64,000 nt of DNA from NCBI RefSeq assembly GCF_007362955.1, contig NZ_CP041696.1, positions 2,294,001 through 2,358,000 on the forward strand. The letters are read 5' to 3'. The translations under genes were made by a program, and so were the position numbers. The notes under the pieces are model-generated. The model was not told where the DNA came from and searched no databases. It saw nothing but the letters and a program-made list of their open reading frames with translations. Positions 9,364 through 17,852 of this stretch are shown piece after piece (position 1 is the stretch's first letter; each line of letters starts with the position of its first letter). This DNA is from Lysinibacillus fusiformis (GTDB lineage: Bacteria > Bacillota > Bacilli > Bacillales_A > Planococcaceae).

Positions 9364-9864
9364 TGGGGTATGAAAAGTACCCCACTGAATGAAGTTTCAC
9401 TTTATCCCGCATAAACGGTCAGTAAGACGCCGACCACAAGTGAAGAGATGAGAACGAGTGCACGAGGTGGTCGAACAACTGACCGTAAAAGCCCGATTGG
9501 TTCAACTAACAATCAGTGGGGTATGCAGAATACCCCACTGAATGAAGTTTCACTTTATCCCGCATAAACGGTCAGTAAGACGCCGACCACAAGTGAAGAG
9601 ATGAGAACGAGTGCACGAGGTGGTCGAACAACTGACCGTAAAAGCCCGATTGGTTCAACTAACAATCAGTGGGGTATGCAGAATACCCCACTGAATGAAG
9701 TTTCACTTTATCCCGCATAAACGGTCAGTAAGACGCCGACCACAAGTGAAGAGATGAGAACGAGTGCACGAGGTGGTCGAACAACTGACCGTAAAAGCCC
9801 GATTGGTTCAACTAACAATCAGTGGGGTATGCAGAATTCCCCACTGAATGAAGTTTCACTTTAA
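9364..9864. repeat. Three tandem 153-bp structured repeats with partial copies at both ends
   Basis: Units at 9401-9553, 9554-9706 and 9707-9859 are identical apart from one visible change (ATACCCC to ATTCCCC at the end of the third). Each begins TTTATCCCGCATAAACGG. A truncated right end precedes the first unit (9364-9400), and the array closes with TTTAA at 9860. In unit 1 the inverted repeats are ACGGTCAGT/ACTGACCGT (9415-9423, 9478-9486), inside them CGACCAC/GTGGTCG (9431-9437, 9467-9473), then GATTG/CAATC (9495-9514) and AGTGGGGTAT/ATACCCCACT (9515-9524, 9530-9539). No ORF is present. The size, TTTAT junctions and subterminal hairpins recall bcr1-type or IS200/IS605-derived non-autonomous elements; that comparison is from memory. 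Confidence 0.9.
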
Positions 9865-9930
9865 AATGCGATATAACAGGCAAAATAAGTTATACTGTAA
9901 GGTAGATTGAAAGAAAAGGAGCATTTTTAT

Positions 9931-10395
9931 ATGCTAACATTTGAACAGAAACAAGCGGTAATAGAATCGTTTCCAGAACTAACGAAGAAGGAAATTTCAA
10001 TGAAACGCGTAAATTATCATTTCAAGGATAGCCTTTACGAAAAGACGATTGTCGTGGAGAAACTTCATCCAAATGGCAACGGCTTTGTCTTTGTAGGGGA
10101 TTTACTGCGTTATGAAAACGAGGCAAATGACAAGGGACTAGTGAATATTCGCGATTACGATGAGCAACAGCTTCGAGAAATTATTGAAGATGCCATTCAA
10201 TATTTAGCGGAGGAGCAAGAAGCGGAAGAACCTATCGTTGAAATATGGCGCAATCGTGAGGGCGATAAATTAGAGCTGGCCTTTGAGCAACGTTCTTGGA
10301 ATATTTATCATGGAGAAAATTTAGAGGAAGCCTTTGGCACATATGAATCAGCAAAGGAATATTTACTGGAAGAGGGCTTTCGTAAAAAGAACTGA
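9931..10395 (+). CDS. Conserved hypothetical protein, acidic, 154 residues
   Basis: Not recognised with certainty. A soluble 154-residue protein with no signal peptide or membrane helix. The N-terminal half (FEQKQAVIESFPELTKKEISMKRVNYHF, then a basic/aromatic segment to FVFVGDLL) is followed by an acidic helix-rich part (DEQQLREIIEDAIQYLAEEQEAEEP) and an EIWRNREGDKLELAFEQ strand region. The ATG at 9931 is used because AAAAGGAG ends 9 bases upstream; an in-frame TTG at 9907 has no ribosome site. It lies just after the tandem repeats and 21 bases before a small membrane protein gene. Confidence 0.75.
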   Translation: MLTFEQKQAVIESFPELTKKEISMKRVNYHFKDSLYEKTIVVEKLHPNGNGFVFVGDLLRYENEANDKGLVNIRDYDEQQLREIIEDAIQYLAEEQEAEEPIVEIWRNREGDKLELAFEQRSWNIYHGENLEEAFGTYESAKEYLLEEGFRKKN

Positions 10396-10416
10396 GTTAG
10401 ACGGGGGAAACTTTCT

Positions 10417-10608
10417 ATGAATGGGAAAAAATTAGTGGGCATTGTTATTGTCGTTGTAATAGTTGCATGCTTATTTTCAGTATTTACGATTACTAATTTT
10501 TATAAAAACAATCAAGAGCAGCCAAATAGCGAAAATCGTGAAATTAATAAGTCAAAGAGCTTGAATTTAATCTTACCACAAGCTACAATTATCTCGAATT
10601 CAAGATAA
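10417..10608 (+). CDS. Small single-pass membrane protein, 63 residues
   Basis: Not recognised. The N-terminus is short and basic, a hydrophobic helix follows at about residues 6-28 (VGIVIVVVIVACLFSVFTI), and then a polar tail rich in Asn, Glu and Ser. The ATG at 10417 follows ACGGGGGAAA. The last codons lie over the promoter and operator of the next gene: the -35/-10 pair is at 10561-10589 and the MhqR-type palindrome covers the last five sense codons. The C-terminal sequence may therefore be constrained by regulation rather than by protein function. Confidence 0.6.
   Translation: MNGKKLVGIVIVVVIVACLFSVFTITNFYKNNQEQPNSENREINKSKSLNLILPQATIISNSR
10561..10606 (+). promoter_or_regulatory. mhqD promoter with MhqR-type operator
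   Basis: TTGAAT (10561-10566), a 17-base spacer and TACAAT (10584-10589) form a good sigma-A promoter. The palindrome ATCTCGAATTCAAGAT follows at 10591-10606. It matches the MhqR operator known from B. subtilis (ATCTCGAATTCGAGAT-like) and sits over the expected start point. The whole site lies inside the end of the preceding 63-codon gene. Confidence 0.8.
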
Positions 10609-10626
10609 TCGAGAGGTGGTCTGTTT

Positions 10627-11241
10627 ATGCAGCACGTTTTTCATAAAGGAACCGATGACACAAAACCAACCCTATTACTTTTACATGGTACAGGTGGTGA
10701 CGAGCATAGCTTAATCGGCCTTGCAAAGGAAATTGATGAGACAGCGAATATATTAAGTGTTCGTGGGAATGTTTTGGAAAACGGCATGCCGCGCTTTTTC
10801 CGCCGTCTTGCAGAAGGCGTCTTCGATATAGAGGATTTAATCTTCCGTACACAAGAGTTACATGATTTTTTGACTGGGGCTGCAGAGCAATACGGCTTTG
10901 ATCGTAAACGTATTGTAGCTATTGGTTATTCAAATGGTGCGAATATTGCAGCGAGCTTGCTATTCCATTATGAGGATGCATTAGCAGGTGCGATCTTACA
11001 TCATCCTATGGTACCTAGACGAAATATCGAATTGCCAGTATTACCTTCGACTCCAGTGTTAATTGCTGCTGGTACGAATGATCCTATGTGTACAGCTCAA
11101 GAATCACAAGACTTGGATGCGCTTTTGTCTGCTGCCGGAGCCGACGTAATGACCAAGTGGTTTAATTACGGCCATCAACTAACAATGCCTGAGGTAGAGG
11201 CTGCAAGAGAATGGTATAAAATTAATTATACTGAAGCCTAG
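10627..11241 (+). CDS. mhqD: Alpha/beta hydrolase of the MhqD/YodD type
   Basis: 204-residue cytoplasmic serine hydrolase of the carboxylesterase/phospholipase family. The oxyanion region LLLLHGTGGDE is at 17-27, the nucleophile elbow GYSNGA near 100, the acid Asp in AAGTNDPM and the His in NYGHQL. In B. subtilis, MhqD belongs to the MhqR regulon, induced by hydroquinones and catechols. An MhqR-type operator directly upstream supports the same assignment here. The exact substrate is unknown. The ATG at 10627 follows GAGAGGTGG. Confidence 0.87.
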   Translation: MQHVFHKGTDDTKPTLLLLHGTGGDEHSLIGLAKEIDETANILSVRGNVLENGMPRFFRRLAEGVFDIEDLIFRTQELHDFLTGAAEQYGFDRKRIVAIGYSNGANIAASLLFHYEDALAGAILHHPMVPRRNIELPVLPSTPVLIAAGTNDPMCTAQESQDLDALLSAAGADVMTKWFNYGHQLTMPEVEAAREWYKINYTEA

Positions 11242-11277
11242 ATTCGATGGTTCTACCGAATAATGCTAGAGGTTATT

Positions 11278-11318
11278 AAAAAACCGAGGACATCTGTAAT
11301 AGACGTTCTCGGTTTTTT
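11278..11318. terminator. Bidirectional terminator between mhqD and the MMPL gene
   Basis: AAAAACCGAG and CTCGGTTTTTT pair around an inner GAC/GTT extension, with A and T tracts on the two sides. It serves the convergent genes mhqD (+) and the MMPL transporter (-). Confidence 0.85.
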
Positions 11319-11337
11319 GTGTTTCTAATTTCGGGTA

Positions 11338-13449
11338 TTATTTATTTTTTTTAGCAAAGGGTAGCCACCAGTTCCAATCGCCAAACAGTTTCATGAGACT
11401 TGGGACAAGCATAAGGCGAATGATTGTTGCATCAAGGGCAACTGCGACCGCAATGCCGACCCCGATTTGCTTCACCGGCATTACATCTGTGAAAGCAAAT
11501 GCTCCTGTAATAACAATCATGATGAGTGCAGCAGAAGTAATAATACGGCTAGTAGATGTCAGCCCATCTATTGTTGCACGTGTATTATCTGAACCTTTTA
11601 GGTATTCCTCTTGAATACGTGATATTAAGAAGACTTCATAGTCCATACTCAGGCCAAACACAAGACAGAATACGATGACTGGAATAATAAGAACGATCGA
11701 ACCAGCTTCGATTCCGAAATGACCATATTGGAAAATATACACGAGAATCCCAAATGCCGAAGATAATCCAATGATATTCATAATAATGGCTTTAATGGGA
11801 ATTAAAACAGAACGGAAAGCGAGCATTAATATAAAGAAAGTTGACACGATAATAATCAATACTGCTAAGAATATTTTACTCGCAATTTCATCGAAAATTT
11901 CTTGGTTAAATTTCGCCTGTCCACCAAGCGCAAAATCGACCCCTAAATCTTTGTCCATCCACAATCTAGCAAATTCTTGAGCAGCAGTTGATGAACCAGC
12001 AACATTTAATGTAATAGGGATAAACAATTGTGTATCCTTAGAAAATGCATTGAGAACTGATTTTAATTGTTGTGCTGCTTGCGGAATTTCCAATGAAGCT
12101 GATAATTCCTCAGGAGTTTTAATATTAGCGGTAGTATAAATAGTCGATACTTTATCTACAAGTGGATCATCCAGTAGCTGTTCTTGAATCGTGTAAATAA
12201 TGTTTCTCGCCTCTTCATCCTCCCAACCTTTCTTGCGCTCTGCAAGTAAGTATAAAGTGGAAGTTTCGCCAAGCCCAAATGTTTCATCTAACTTATCGTA
12301 TGCTGCACGTGCATCGTATTTTGTTGGTAAAGAATCCACCTGAGGAATCGTCAGTCGAATATCTTTTAGTGGAATCATGCCAATACCAAGTAAAAGTAAA
12401 GCCACAATGACAATAGTTACTGGTCGTTTCATCACGAAGCCTGCAAAGCCTCGCCAACGATTTGCGCCCCCCGGCTTTACTCGTAGTATACGCCACTTAT
12501 TTAAACGATCCCCTACTAATATCATTGTGGCTGGTAATAATGTTAGACCAGAAACCACTGCAAGTAACACAACGATTGTGCCACCTAGTGCGATATTGTG
12601 AAAAATTTCTACGTCAATTACAATCATTGCACCAAGCCCAATCATTACACAAACGGCGGAAAATATAATTGAACGTCCAGCTGTTTGAATAGCTGTTTGG
12701 ATAGCTTGTGCAATCGTTGTGTGTGCACGTTCTTCGCGATAACGATTGATAAATAGTAGCGCAAAATCAATGCTTAACGCGAGCCCTAACATTGGTACGA
12801 TATTTAACACGAAAATGGATAAATTAACACCACCACTTAATAAAGTCAGAATCCCAAATGCTGTGACAACTGTAACGACACCAATGATAATCGGTAATAT
12901 GGCAGCTATAACAGTCCCAAAAGCAAGTAATAGCACGACAATGGCAATTGGTAGACCTATTGCTTCTGCGGATGCTAAATCTTTTTGACTTGCAGTATTA
13001 ATATCCTCTGAAATAACTGGTCCACCAGTTATGCTGACACCGTCATCCTCTATTAGTGAACGAACTTCTTTTACGACTTCAGGAAGGTTTTCAACATTAT
13101 TATTAAAATGAACCATCGCATAGGCAATACCATTCTTTTGCAAAGAGGCATCTTCTAGCGGTGACTGAATAGAATGAATGTCTTTGATATCGCCCAATTT
13201 TTGCAATGTCTCTTGTATTTTTTTATCCTCTGCGGGATCAAAGACCACTAAAACTGTATCAGCAGGTAAATCAAATGTTTTTGCTAACTCATTTATTACA
13301 TAGGAATGATCAGCTTCGACAAAAAAACCATCCCCTTGGAGTTTACTTGGAAGCTGTATTGCAAACACTACCATAGCAATAAAAAGAACAAGCCATATAG
13401 CAACGATGGCCTTTGCATGAGCAGTGATGAATTTTGAGAAAGTTTTCAT
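11338..13449 (-). CDS. MMPL/RND family membrane transporter (YdfJ type)
   Basis: 703-residue protein with two MMPL halves. Each half has one helix, a large external loop and a five-helix bundle (bundles at about 165-330 and 520-695). RND-like charged residues occur in the bundles (ALSIDFALLFINRYREER; FGLSMDYEVFLISRIQEEY). The family exports lipids, hydrophobic compounds or drugs using the proton gradient; B. subtilis YdfJ is the nearest named relative. The ATG at 13449 follows AAAAAGGGGGG on the minus strand. No regulator gene is adjacent. Confidence 0.9.
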   Translation of the reverse strand: MKTFSKFITAHAKAIVAIWLVLFIAMVVFAIQLPSKLQGDGFFVEADHSYVINELAKTFDLPADTVLVVFDPAEDKKIQETLQKLGDIKDIHSIQSPLEDASLQKNGIAYAMVHFNNNVENLPEVVKEVRSLIEDDGVSITGGPVISEDINTASQKDLASAEAIGLPIAIVVLLLAFGTVIAAILPIIIGVVTVVTAFGILTLLSGGVNLSIFVLNIVPMLGLALSIDFALLFINRYREERAHTTIAQAIQTAIQTAGRSIIFSAVCVMIGLGAMIVIDVEIFHNIALGGTIVVLLAVVSGLTLLPATMILVGDRLNKWRILRVKPGGANRWRGFAGFVMKRPVTIVIVALLLLGIGMIPLKDIRLTIPQVDSLPTKYDARAAYDKLDETFGLGETSTLYLLAERKKGWEDEEARNIIYTIQEQLLDDPLVDKVSTIYTTANIKTPEELSASLEIPQAAQQLKSVLNAFSKDTQLFIPITLNVAGSSTAAQEFARLWMDKDLGVDFALGGQAKFNQEIFDEIASKIFLAVLIIIVSTFFILMLAFRSVLIPIKAIIMNIIGLSSAFGILVYIFQYGHFGIEAGSIVLIIPVIVFCLVFGLSMDYEVFLISRIQEEYLKGSDNTRATIDGLTSTSRIITSAALIMIVITGAFAFTDVMPVKQIGVGIAVAVALDATIIRLMLVPSLMKLFGDWNWWLPFAKKNK

Positions 13450-13520
13450 ATTGATTATGTAGCCCCCCTTTTTAAACTAGTGTAAAGGATGTGTCACATT
13501 TTGTCGTGTGACAAAGTAAA

Positions 13521-13548
13521 GACTCCTGCCCATAAAAGGGCAGGAGTC
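13521..13548 (-). terminator. Terminator of the pit operon
   Basis: GACTCCTGCC and GGGCAGGAGTC form an almost perfect hairpin with an 8-base loop. On the minus strand it is followed by TTTACTTTG. It lies between the end of pit and the start of the MMPL gene, both on the minus strand. Confidence 0.75.
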
Positions 13549-13612
13549 AAAAAAACATCCGTTGGAGATTTTAATTTTTTGGAGCAGGCGTTTAAACGCA
13601 TAGTCACTAACA

Positions 13613-14629
13613 TTAAAAGAATAGTGATAAGCAGAAGTATATAATAGATGCCATTACAGCCGAAATTGGCATCGTGATGATCCAAGTAGTTACAATTTTA
13701 CGTGCCATGCCCCAGTTTACACCACGTACACGTTGTGCTGAACCAACACCCATAATAGATGAAGAAATAACGTGTGTTGTGGATACTGGTAAGTGAACTA
13801 AAGTAGCACCAAAAATAACTGTTGCGGAAGCTAAGTCTGCAGCCACGCCATTAACTGGACGGATTTTCATGATTTTACCGCCAACAGTTTTAATAATTTT
13901 ATAACCACCAATAGAAGTACCAAGACCCATAGCAGTTGCTGCAGCAGCTCGAATCCAGAAAGGAATTTCGTCCCCTGAGTGCAAGCCAGCTGCAATTAAC
14001 GCCATCGTCATAATCCCCATCGCTTTTTGTGCATCGTTTGTACCGTGTGTAAACGATTGAATAGCGGCAGTAAAAATTTGCATTGTACGGAAGCCTTTAT
14101 TTGTACGGTACAAATTTAAGTTTTTAAACAGTAATTTAAATAATGTCATCATAAGAAAACCGGCACAAATTGCAATGATTGGCGAAAGTACTAATGCCGT
14201 TAAGATTTTCGTAAAACCTCCATAGTTAAGTACATCGAAACCTGCAGAGGCTATGGCTGCGCCAGCAATTGAACCGATTAACGTATGGGATGAGCTTGAT
14301 GGTATACCAAAATACCAAGTAAGTAAATTCCAAATAATAGCTGAGATTAACGCCGCTAATATAACGACAGAACCTGTTGTGTCACCTTGAAAGGCATTTA
14401 AAGCAAACGGATCTACAATGTCTTTTGTAAGTGCCTTTGCTACACCTACGAAGGTAATAGCACCGATGAAATTCATCGTAGCTGCCATAATAATTGCCAC
14501 ACGTGGTGGCAATGCTCTAGTGGAAACCGAAGTAGCGATAGCATTTGCTGTATCATGGAAACCATTAATAAAGTCAAATGTTAGGGCAAAGATGACGACC
14601 AGTACGGTTAGTATAATAATTGTGTCCAT
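13613..14629 (-). CDS. pit: Inorganic phosphate transporter, PiT family
   Basis: 338-residue membrane symporter. Both PiT signatures are present: GFHDTANAIATSVSTRAL (residues 23-40) and, in the second half, FTHGTNDAQKAMGIMTMAL, together with PVSTTHVISSS. About ten hydrophobic segments are visible. It imports phosphate with a cation. The start at 14629 lies 20 bases after the stop of the DUF47 gene, with AGGAG upstream, so the two are co-transcribed. This matches the ykaA-pit pair of B. subtilis. Confidence 0.95.
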   Translation of the reverse strand: MDTIIILTVLVVIFALTFDFINGFHDTANAIATSVSTRALPPRVAIIMAATMNFIGAITFVGVAKALTKDIVDPFALNAFQGDTTGSVVILAALISAIIWNLLTWYFGIPSSSSHTLIGSIAGAAIASAGFDVLNYGGFTKILTALVLSPIIAICAGFLMMTLFKLLFKNLNLYRTNKGFRTMQIFTAAIQSFTHGTNDAQKAMGIMTMALIAAGLHSGDEIPFWIRAAAATAMGLGTSIGGYKIIKTVGGKIMKIRPVNGVAADLASATVIFGATLVHLPVSTTHVISSSIMGVGSAQRVRGVNWGMARKIVTTWIITMPISAVMASIIYFCLSLFF

Positions 14630-14649
14630 TGTAAGTGCCCAGCTCCTAA

Positions 14650-15270
14650 TTACGCGTTACGCATGATAATTGTTTCCATTGTGTTGGCAACGTTTTGACA
14701 ATAATCAGCGATATCTTCTAATTGTTCATAAATATCTTTAAACTTTATAATTCGGATTGGATCTTTTTCATTTAAAAACAATTGCTTAATCGAAGTACGT
14801 TGCACTTCATCACATTCGCGCTCATAGTCTTTAATTAAAATTGCATGTGGGCGCATGCCGATAAGATTCTTTTTCTTTAACTCTTCAGTTGCTTTAACAA
14901 TTTCGTCGGCACTTTTAGAAATATAGCCTAGGAAAATACGCATAGATTCGTCAACTTCTGTCAATGAGAACATTTCAAAGTGAGCGATACAATGCTCCGT
15001 ACCATCTAACACATCGTCCATACGAATCGCTAATTCTAAAATATCCTCGCGCTCGATAGGTGTCATAAATGATTTATTTAGCATCACGATTAGCTCATGA
15101 ATAAGTTTATCGCCAGCTGTTTCGTAATTCTTCATTGTAATGCTAATCTCTTTCAAGTCAGCTACACTGTTAATCCGAAAATCATTTGCGTAATGTACGG
15201 CCTCTCTCATATTCTCAGCAATTTTATGCAATGCTACAAAGAAAGGGTCTTGTTTTTTTGAGTTAAGCAT
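14650..15270 (-). CDS. ykaA: DUF47/PhoU-like accessory protein of the Pit transporter
   Basis: 206-residue all-helical cytoplasmic protein of the DUF47 (TIGR00153-like) family related to PhoU. Conserved stretches are NDFRINSVADLKEI, FMTPIEREDILELAIRMDDVLD (an acidic metal-binding-like patch) and FKDIYEQLEDIADYCQNVANTMETI. It is the first gene of a two-gene operon with pit and probably modulates phosphate uptake. The ATG at 15270 follows AGGAGG. Confidence 0.93.
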   Translation of the reverse strand: MLNSKKQDPFFVALHKIAENMREAVHYANDFRINSVADLKEISITMKNYETAGDKLIHELIVMLNKSFMTPIEREDILELAIRMDDVLDGTEHCIAHFEMFSLTEVDESMRIFLGYISKSADEIVKATEELKKKNLIGMRPHAILIKDYERECDEVQRTSIKQLFLNEKDPIRIIKFKDIYEQLEDIADYCQNVANTMETIIMRNA

Positions 15271-15692
15271 GTAAATCGAATCCTCCTGGATGTATATAAA
15301 ATAATCGACCTTTAAACTTTACTATCATAACAAAATCTTTAGTTTATCTACATAAAATTCATCTAATCTCCATAAAACTTTACATTCCCGTAATATTTAA
15401 TTTGTTCACAAATATGAATGGTATTTATTGTACTCGTTTTTATAGGTACAGAAAAAAGCCTGTAAAACAACATTTCTAAAAAAATAAAAAGCTGTTTAGT
15501 ACAGAAAATAGCTTTGCGAATCATTGTTTTTTCACCACTGTTTTAGATTCAATTGTAAAGGTATTGTAAAGATGATTGGTTGTTATTAGTGTTCCCTGTT
15601 TTCTTAAGAATATCTTCACTTTTATCCTTCGATATTATTAAGAATTCTTTTCTACAATGGAGAAAGAATGTGAAGGGAGCGTTTAAACGATA
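15271..15692. promoter_or_regulatory. Divergent control region with a PhoP-box-like repeat
   Basis: This 422-bp AT-rich gap separates the ykaA-pit operon (-) from the ABC exporter genes (+). TGTAAA occurs at 15554-15559 and again at 15565-15570, an 11-base period; read on the minus strand this is TTTACA-N5-TTTACA, like the direct repeats bound by PhoP and other OmpR-type regulators. A hairpin AAAGCT...AGCTTT lies at 15488-15515. No ORF is seen. Which operon the repeat controls is open: it is 122 bases before the ABC start and 284 before ykaA. Confidence 0.45.
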
Positions 15693-16379
15693 ATGATCCA
15701 AGTCGAAAATTTACAACATACATTTTTAATAGGGAAAAAGGGTAAGGAAAAGCGTGTGCCTGTATTAAAGGGCGTAAACTTTGAAGTGAAGCAAGGAGAG
15801 ATTGTCGCAATTGTTGGCAAAAGTGGCTCTGGTAAATCAACTTTGCTACAAACTTTAGCAGGGTTTATGAAGTCTGAACAAGGCTCCATAAAGGTAAACG
15901 GACAGGAAACGGCAAAGCTTACAGAAACGGAGAGTGCAGCTTTTCGCTTGCGACAGTTCGGGTTTATCTTTCAAAACTTTCAATTGATGCCAGGCTTGAC
16001 GGCGTTTGAAAATATCGAGTTACCTTTAAAATTACAAGGTACTAGCAAGGCGGTTCGAAAAGAAAAAGTAAAAAAAATAATGGAAAAGGTGGGACTAGCT
16101 GAGGTAGCAGACCATTATCCGAATGAATTATCAGGCGGTCAGCAACAACGTGTTAGTATTGCAAGAGCTTTGATTACGAATCCACCTATTTTGCTAGCAG
16201 ATGAGCCGACGGGAAGTCTTGACTCTGAAACAGAGCAGGATATTTTACTGCTCATACAAAGCTTGAACCGCGAATATGGCTTAACCTTTGTCATTATTAC
16301 GCATGATGAAGAAGTAGCGACGATTGCGCATCGACGTTTTCGGATGTATGATGGCGAGCTTGTAAAGGAGGATGCATAA
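15693..16379 (+). CDS. ABC transporter ATP-binding protein, MacB/LolD type
   Basis: 228-residue ATPase. Walker A is GKSGSGKS (about 44-51), the Q-loop is FGFIFQNFQL, the signature is LSGGQQQR (about 146-153), Walker B is ILLADEP followed by the D-loop TGSLDSE, and the switch His is in IITHDEE. It belongs to the lipoprotein-release/MacB/BceA branch. It powers the FtsX-like permease encoded just downstream; the two genes overlap or abut. The ATG at 15693 has a rather distant AAGGGAG, so the start is moderately sure. Confidence 0.92.
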   Translation: MIQVENLQHTFLIGKKGKEKRVPVLKGVNFEVKQGEIVAIVGKSGSGKSTLLQTLAGFMKSEQGSIKVNGQETAKLTETESAAFRLRQFGFIFQNFQLMPGLTAFENIELPLKLQGTSKAVRKEKVKKIMEKVGLAEVADHYPNELSGGQQQRVSIARALITNPPILLADEPTGSLDSETEQDILLLIQSLNREYGLTFVIITHDEEVATIAHRRFRMYDGELVKEDA

Positions 16380-16380
16380 C

Positions 16381-17700
16381 ATGTTATTTAAGGATCAATT
16401 AGACTTTGTCACACAACATATTAAGAAAAATAAATTACGCGTTTTCATGACAGTGTTAGCTGCAACAATGGGCTGTGCATTTTTGATTGTACTTGCATCC
16501 GTAGGCTTTGGCTTACAAGATTCAATTCGTAATGAAATATTATCAGATGAAAAGGTTACGAAAATCCAAGTATATGGAGACGGGCAATTTACAGACGAAC
16601 AAATAGATGAAATTAAGGCGATAGAGCATGTTGAAACTGTACTTGAAACTGTATCCGTCAATGCTAGTGCGCATTCCTTTTTTGAGGATCGTGATACAAA
16701 CTCCAACTTATATGTAACAAATATGAAGGATTTCGAGAAAGTTACGGGGAAACTTGCGGAAGGGAGATATCCGACAAAACCTAAGGAAATCATTGTGGGG
16801 TATCACTTTGGTCAAACATTATTAAATGATGCAGAACGTGATGTAATTCAAGATAAAAATAAGAAAGCTGAAGCGGAAGGCACCTATTATGATGGCAATG
16901 AGGAAGGTTATAAAGATTCTCTAATTGGTAAAGAAATTGAAATGTCTTTAGTACCTACTATTGCTGAAGCGACTGAGTCTGAAAAAATGACATATACCAT
17001 TGTCGGCGTGACTAAAAAGCCTTCTTATGATTGGAAGATTGAGAACTCTGTTTATATGGATACTGAACAGCAAGCTGTATTAGCTGCGAACATGTCAACA
17101 ACAGGCAATTTACAAGAAGATGAAATGTTCTATTCTGAATTTAATATTTTTGCAGACAGTATGGAGAATGTAAAACCTATTTTAGAGAAGCTAAAGAGCA
17201 AAGGGTACAGCGTTTTCTCTGTAACTGAACAATTAGAGCAGATGGACGTGTTCTTCCTTGTATTGAAGATTGGCTTAATATTTGTTGGGACGATCGCGGT
17301 ATTGATTGCTTCGATTGGAATTTTTAATACGATGACGATGGCTGTTACAGAGCGTACACGTGAAATTGGTGTGTTAAAGGCTATCGGAGCTAGTCCAAAA
17401 CTAATTCAACGCTTGTTTTTAATGGAGAGCACGTTTATAGGAATTTTGGGTACGTTGATTGCCGTAGTGATTTCATATGTCATTAGCTTCGCGGCAAATG
17501 CAGTATTACCATTAATTCTTAAAGCAGCAACGGGTGAAGAAGCTTTTAGTACAAATGACATTACGTTCTCGCTAATTCCGTGGCAGCTTGTGGTTATTGC
17601 ATCAGCTATAAGTGTTGGTGTAGCAATGATTTCGGGCTACAGACCAGCACGGAAGGCAACGAAAATAGATGTTATTCAAGCATTACGACAAGAGTTATGA
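16381..17700 (+). CDS. ABC transporter permease, FtsX/MacB type
   Basis: 439-residue permease with the MacB layout: one helix (about 20-45), an external MacB-PCD-like domain of about 230 residues, then three C-terminal helices with the FtsX motif TMTMAVTERTREIGVLKAIGASPKLIQRLF. It pairs with the preceding ATPase to export or extract an unknown peptide, lipid or drug. AAGGAGG lies 9 bases before the ATG at 16381; an ATG at 16372 abuts that site and is less likely. Confidence 0.9.
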   Translation: MLFKDQLDFVTQHIKKNKLRVFMTVLAATMGCAFLIVLASVGFGLQDSIRNEILSDEKVTKIQVYGDGQFTDEQIDEIKAIEHVETVLETVSVNASAHSFFEDRDTNSNLYVTNMKDFEKVTGKLAEGRYPTKPKEIIVGYHFGQTLLNDAERDVIQDKNKKAEAEGTYYDGNEEGYKDSLIGKEIEMSLVPTIAEATESEKMTYTIVGVTKKPSYDWKIENSVYMDTEQQAVLAANMSTTGNLQEDEMFYSEFNIFADSMENVKPILEKLKSKGYSVFSVTEQLEQMDVFFLVLKIGLIFVGTIAVLIASIGIFNTMTMAVTERTREIGVLKAIGASPKLIQRLFLMESTFIGILGTLIAVVISYVISFAANAVLPLILKAATGEEAFSTNDITFSLIPWQLVVIASAISVGVAMISGYRPARKATKIDVIQALRQEL

Positions 17701-17813
17701 CTTCATACATGACACTTCAATAAAATACGAAGCTACTAGCAATAGGACAGGAATATAACAAAATTTTTGTTAGCTAACTATTTCGGTCAGTTTCTTTTCT
17801 AGGCAACCTAAGT

Positions 17814-17848
17814 AAAAACCCGAGACACATATTTTGTCTCGGGTTTTC
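17814..17848. terminator. Bidirectional terminator between the ABC permease and methyltransferase genes
   Basis: AAAACCCGAGACA pairs perfectly with TGTCTCGGGTTTT over 13 bp around a 7-base loop. The A and T ends make it usable from both convergent genes. Confidence 0.9.
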
Positions 17849-17852
17849 ATAG

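Noticed and set aside
9364..9864. Tandem repeats as a CRISPR array
   Set aside because: The 153-bp units repeat completely with no variable spacers, and no cas gene is present.
9364..9864. Tandem repeats as a tandem riboswitch
   Set aside because: The downstream gene has its own leader after the array, no terminator or anti-terminator pair is evident, and the units do not match a riboswitch class I know.
13494..13685. Minus-strand frame of 63 codons at the end of pit
   Set aside because: It overlaps pit in another frame and crosses the terminator hairpin; no ribosome site.
16395..16793. Minus-strand frame of 132 codons inside the ABC permease gene
   Set aside because: Complete overlap with a recognised permease; antisense shadow.
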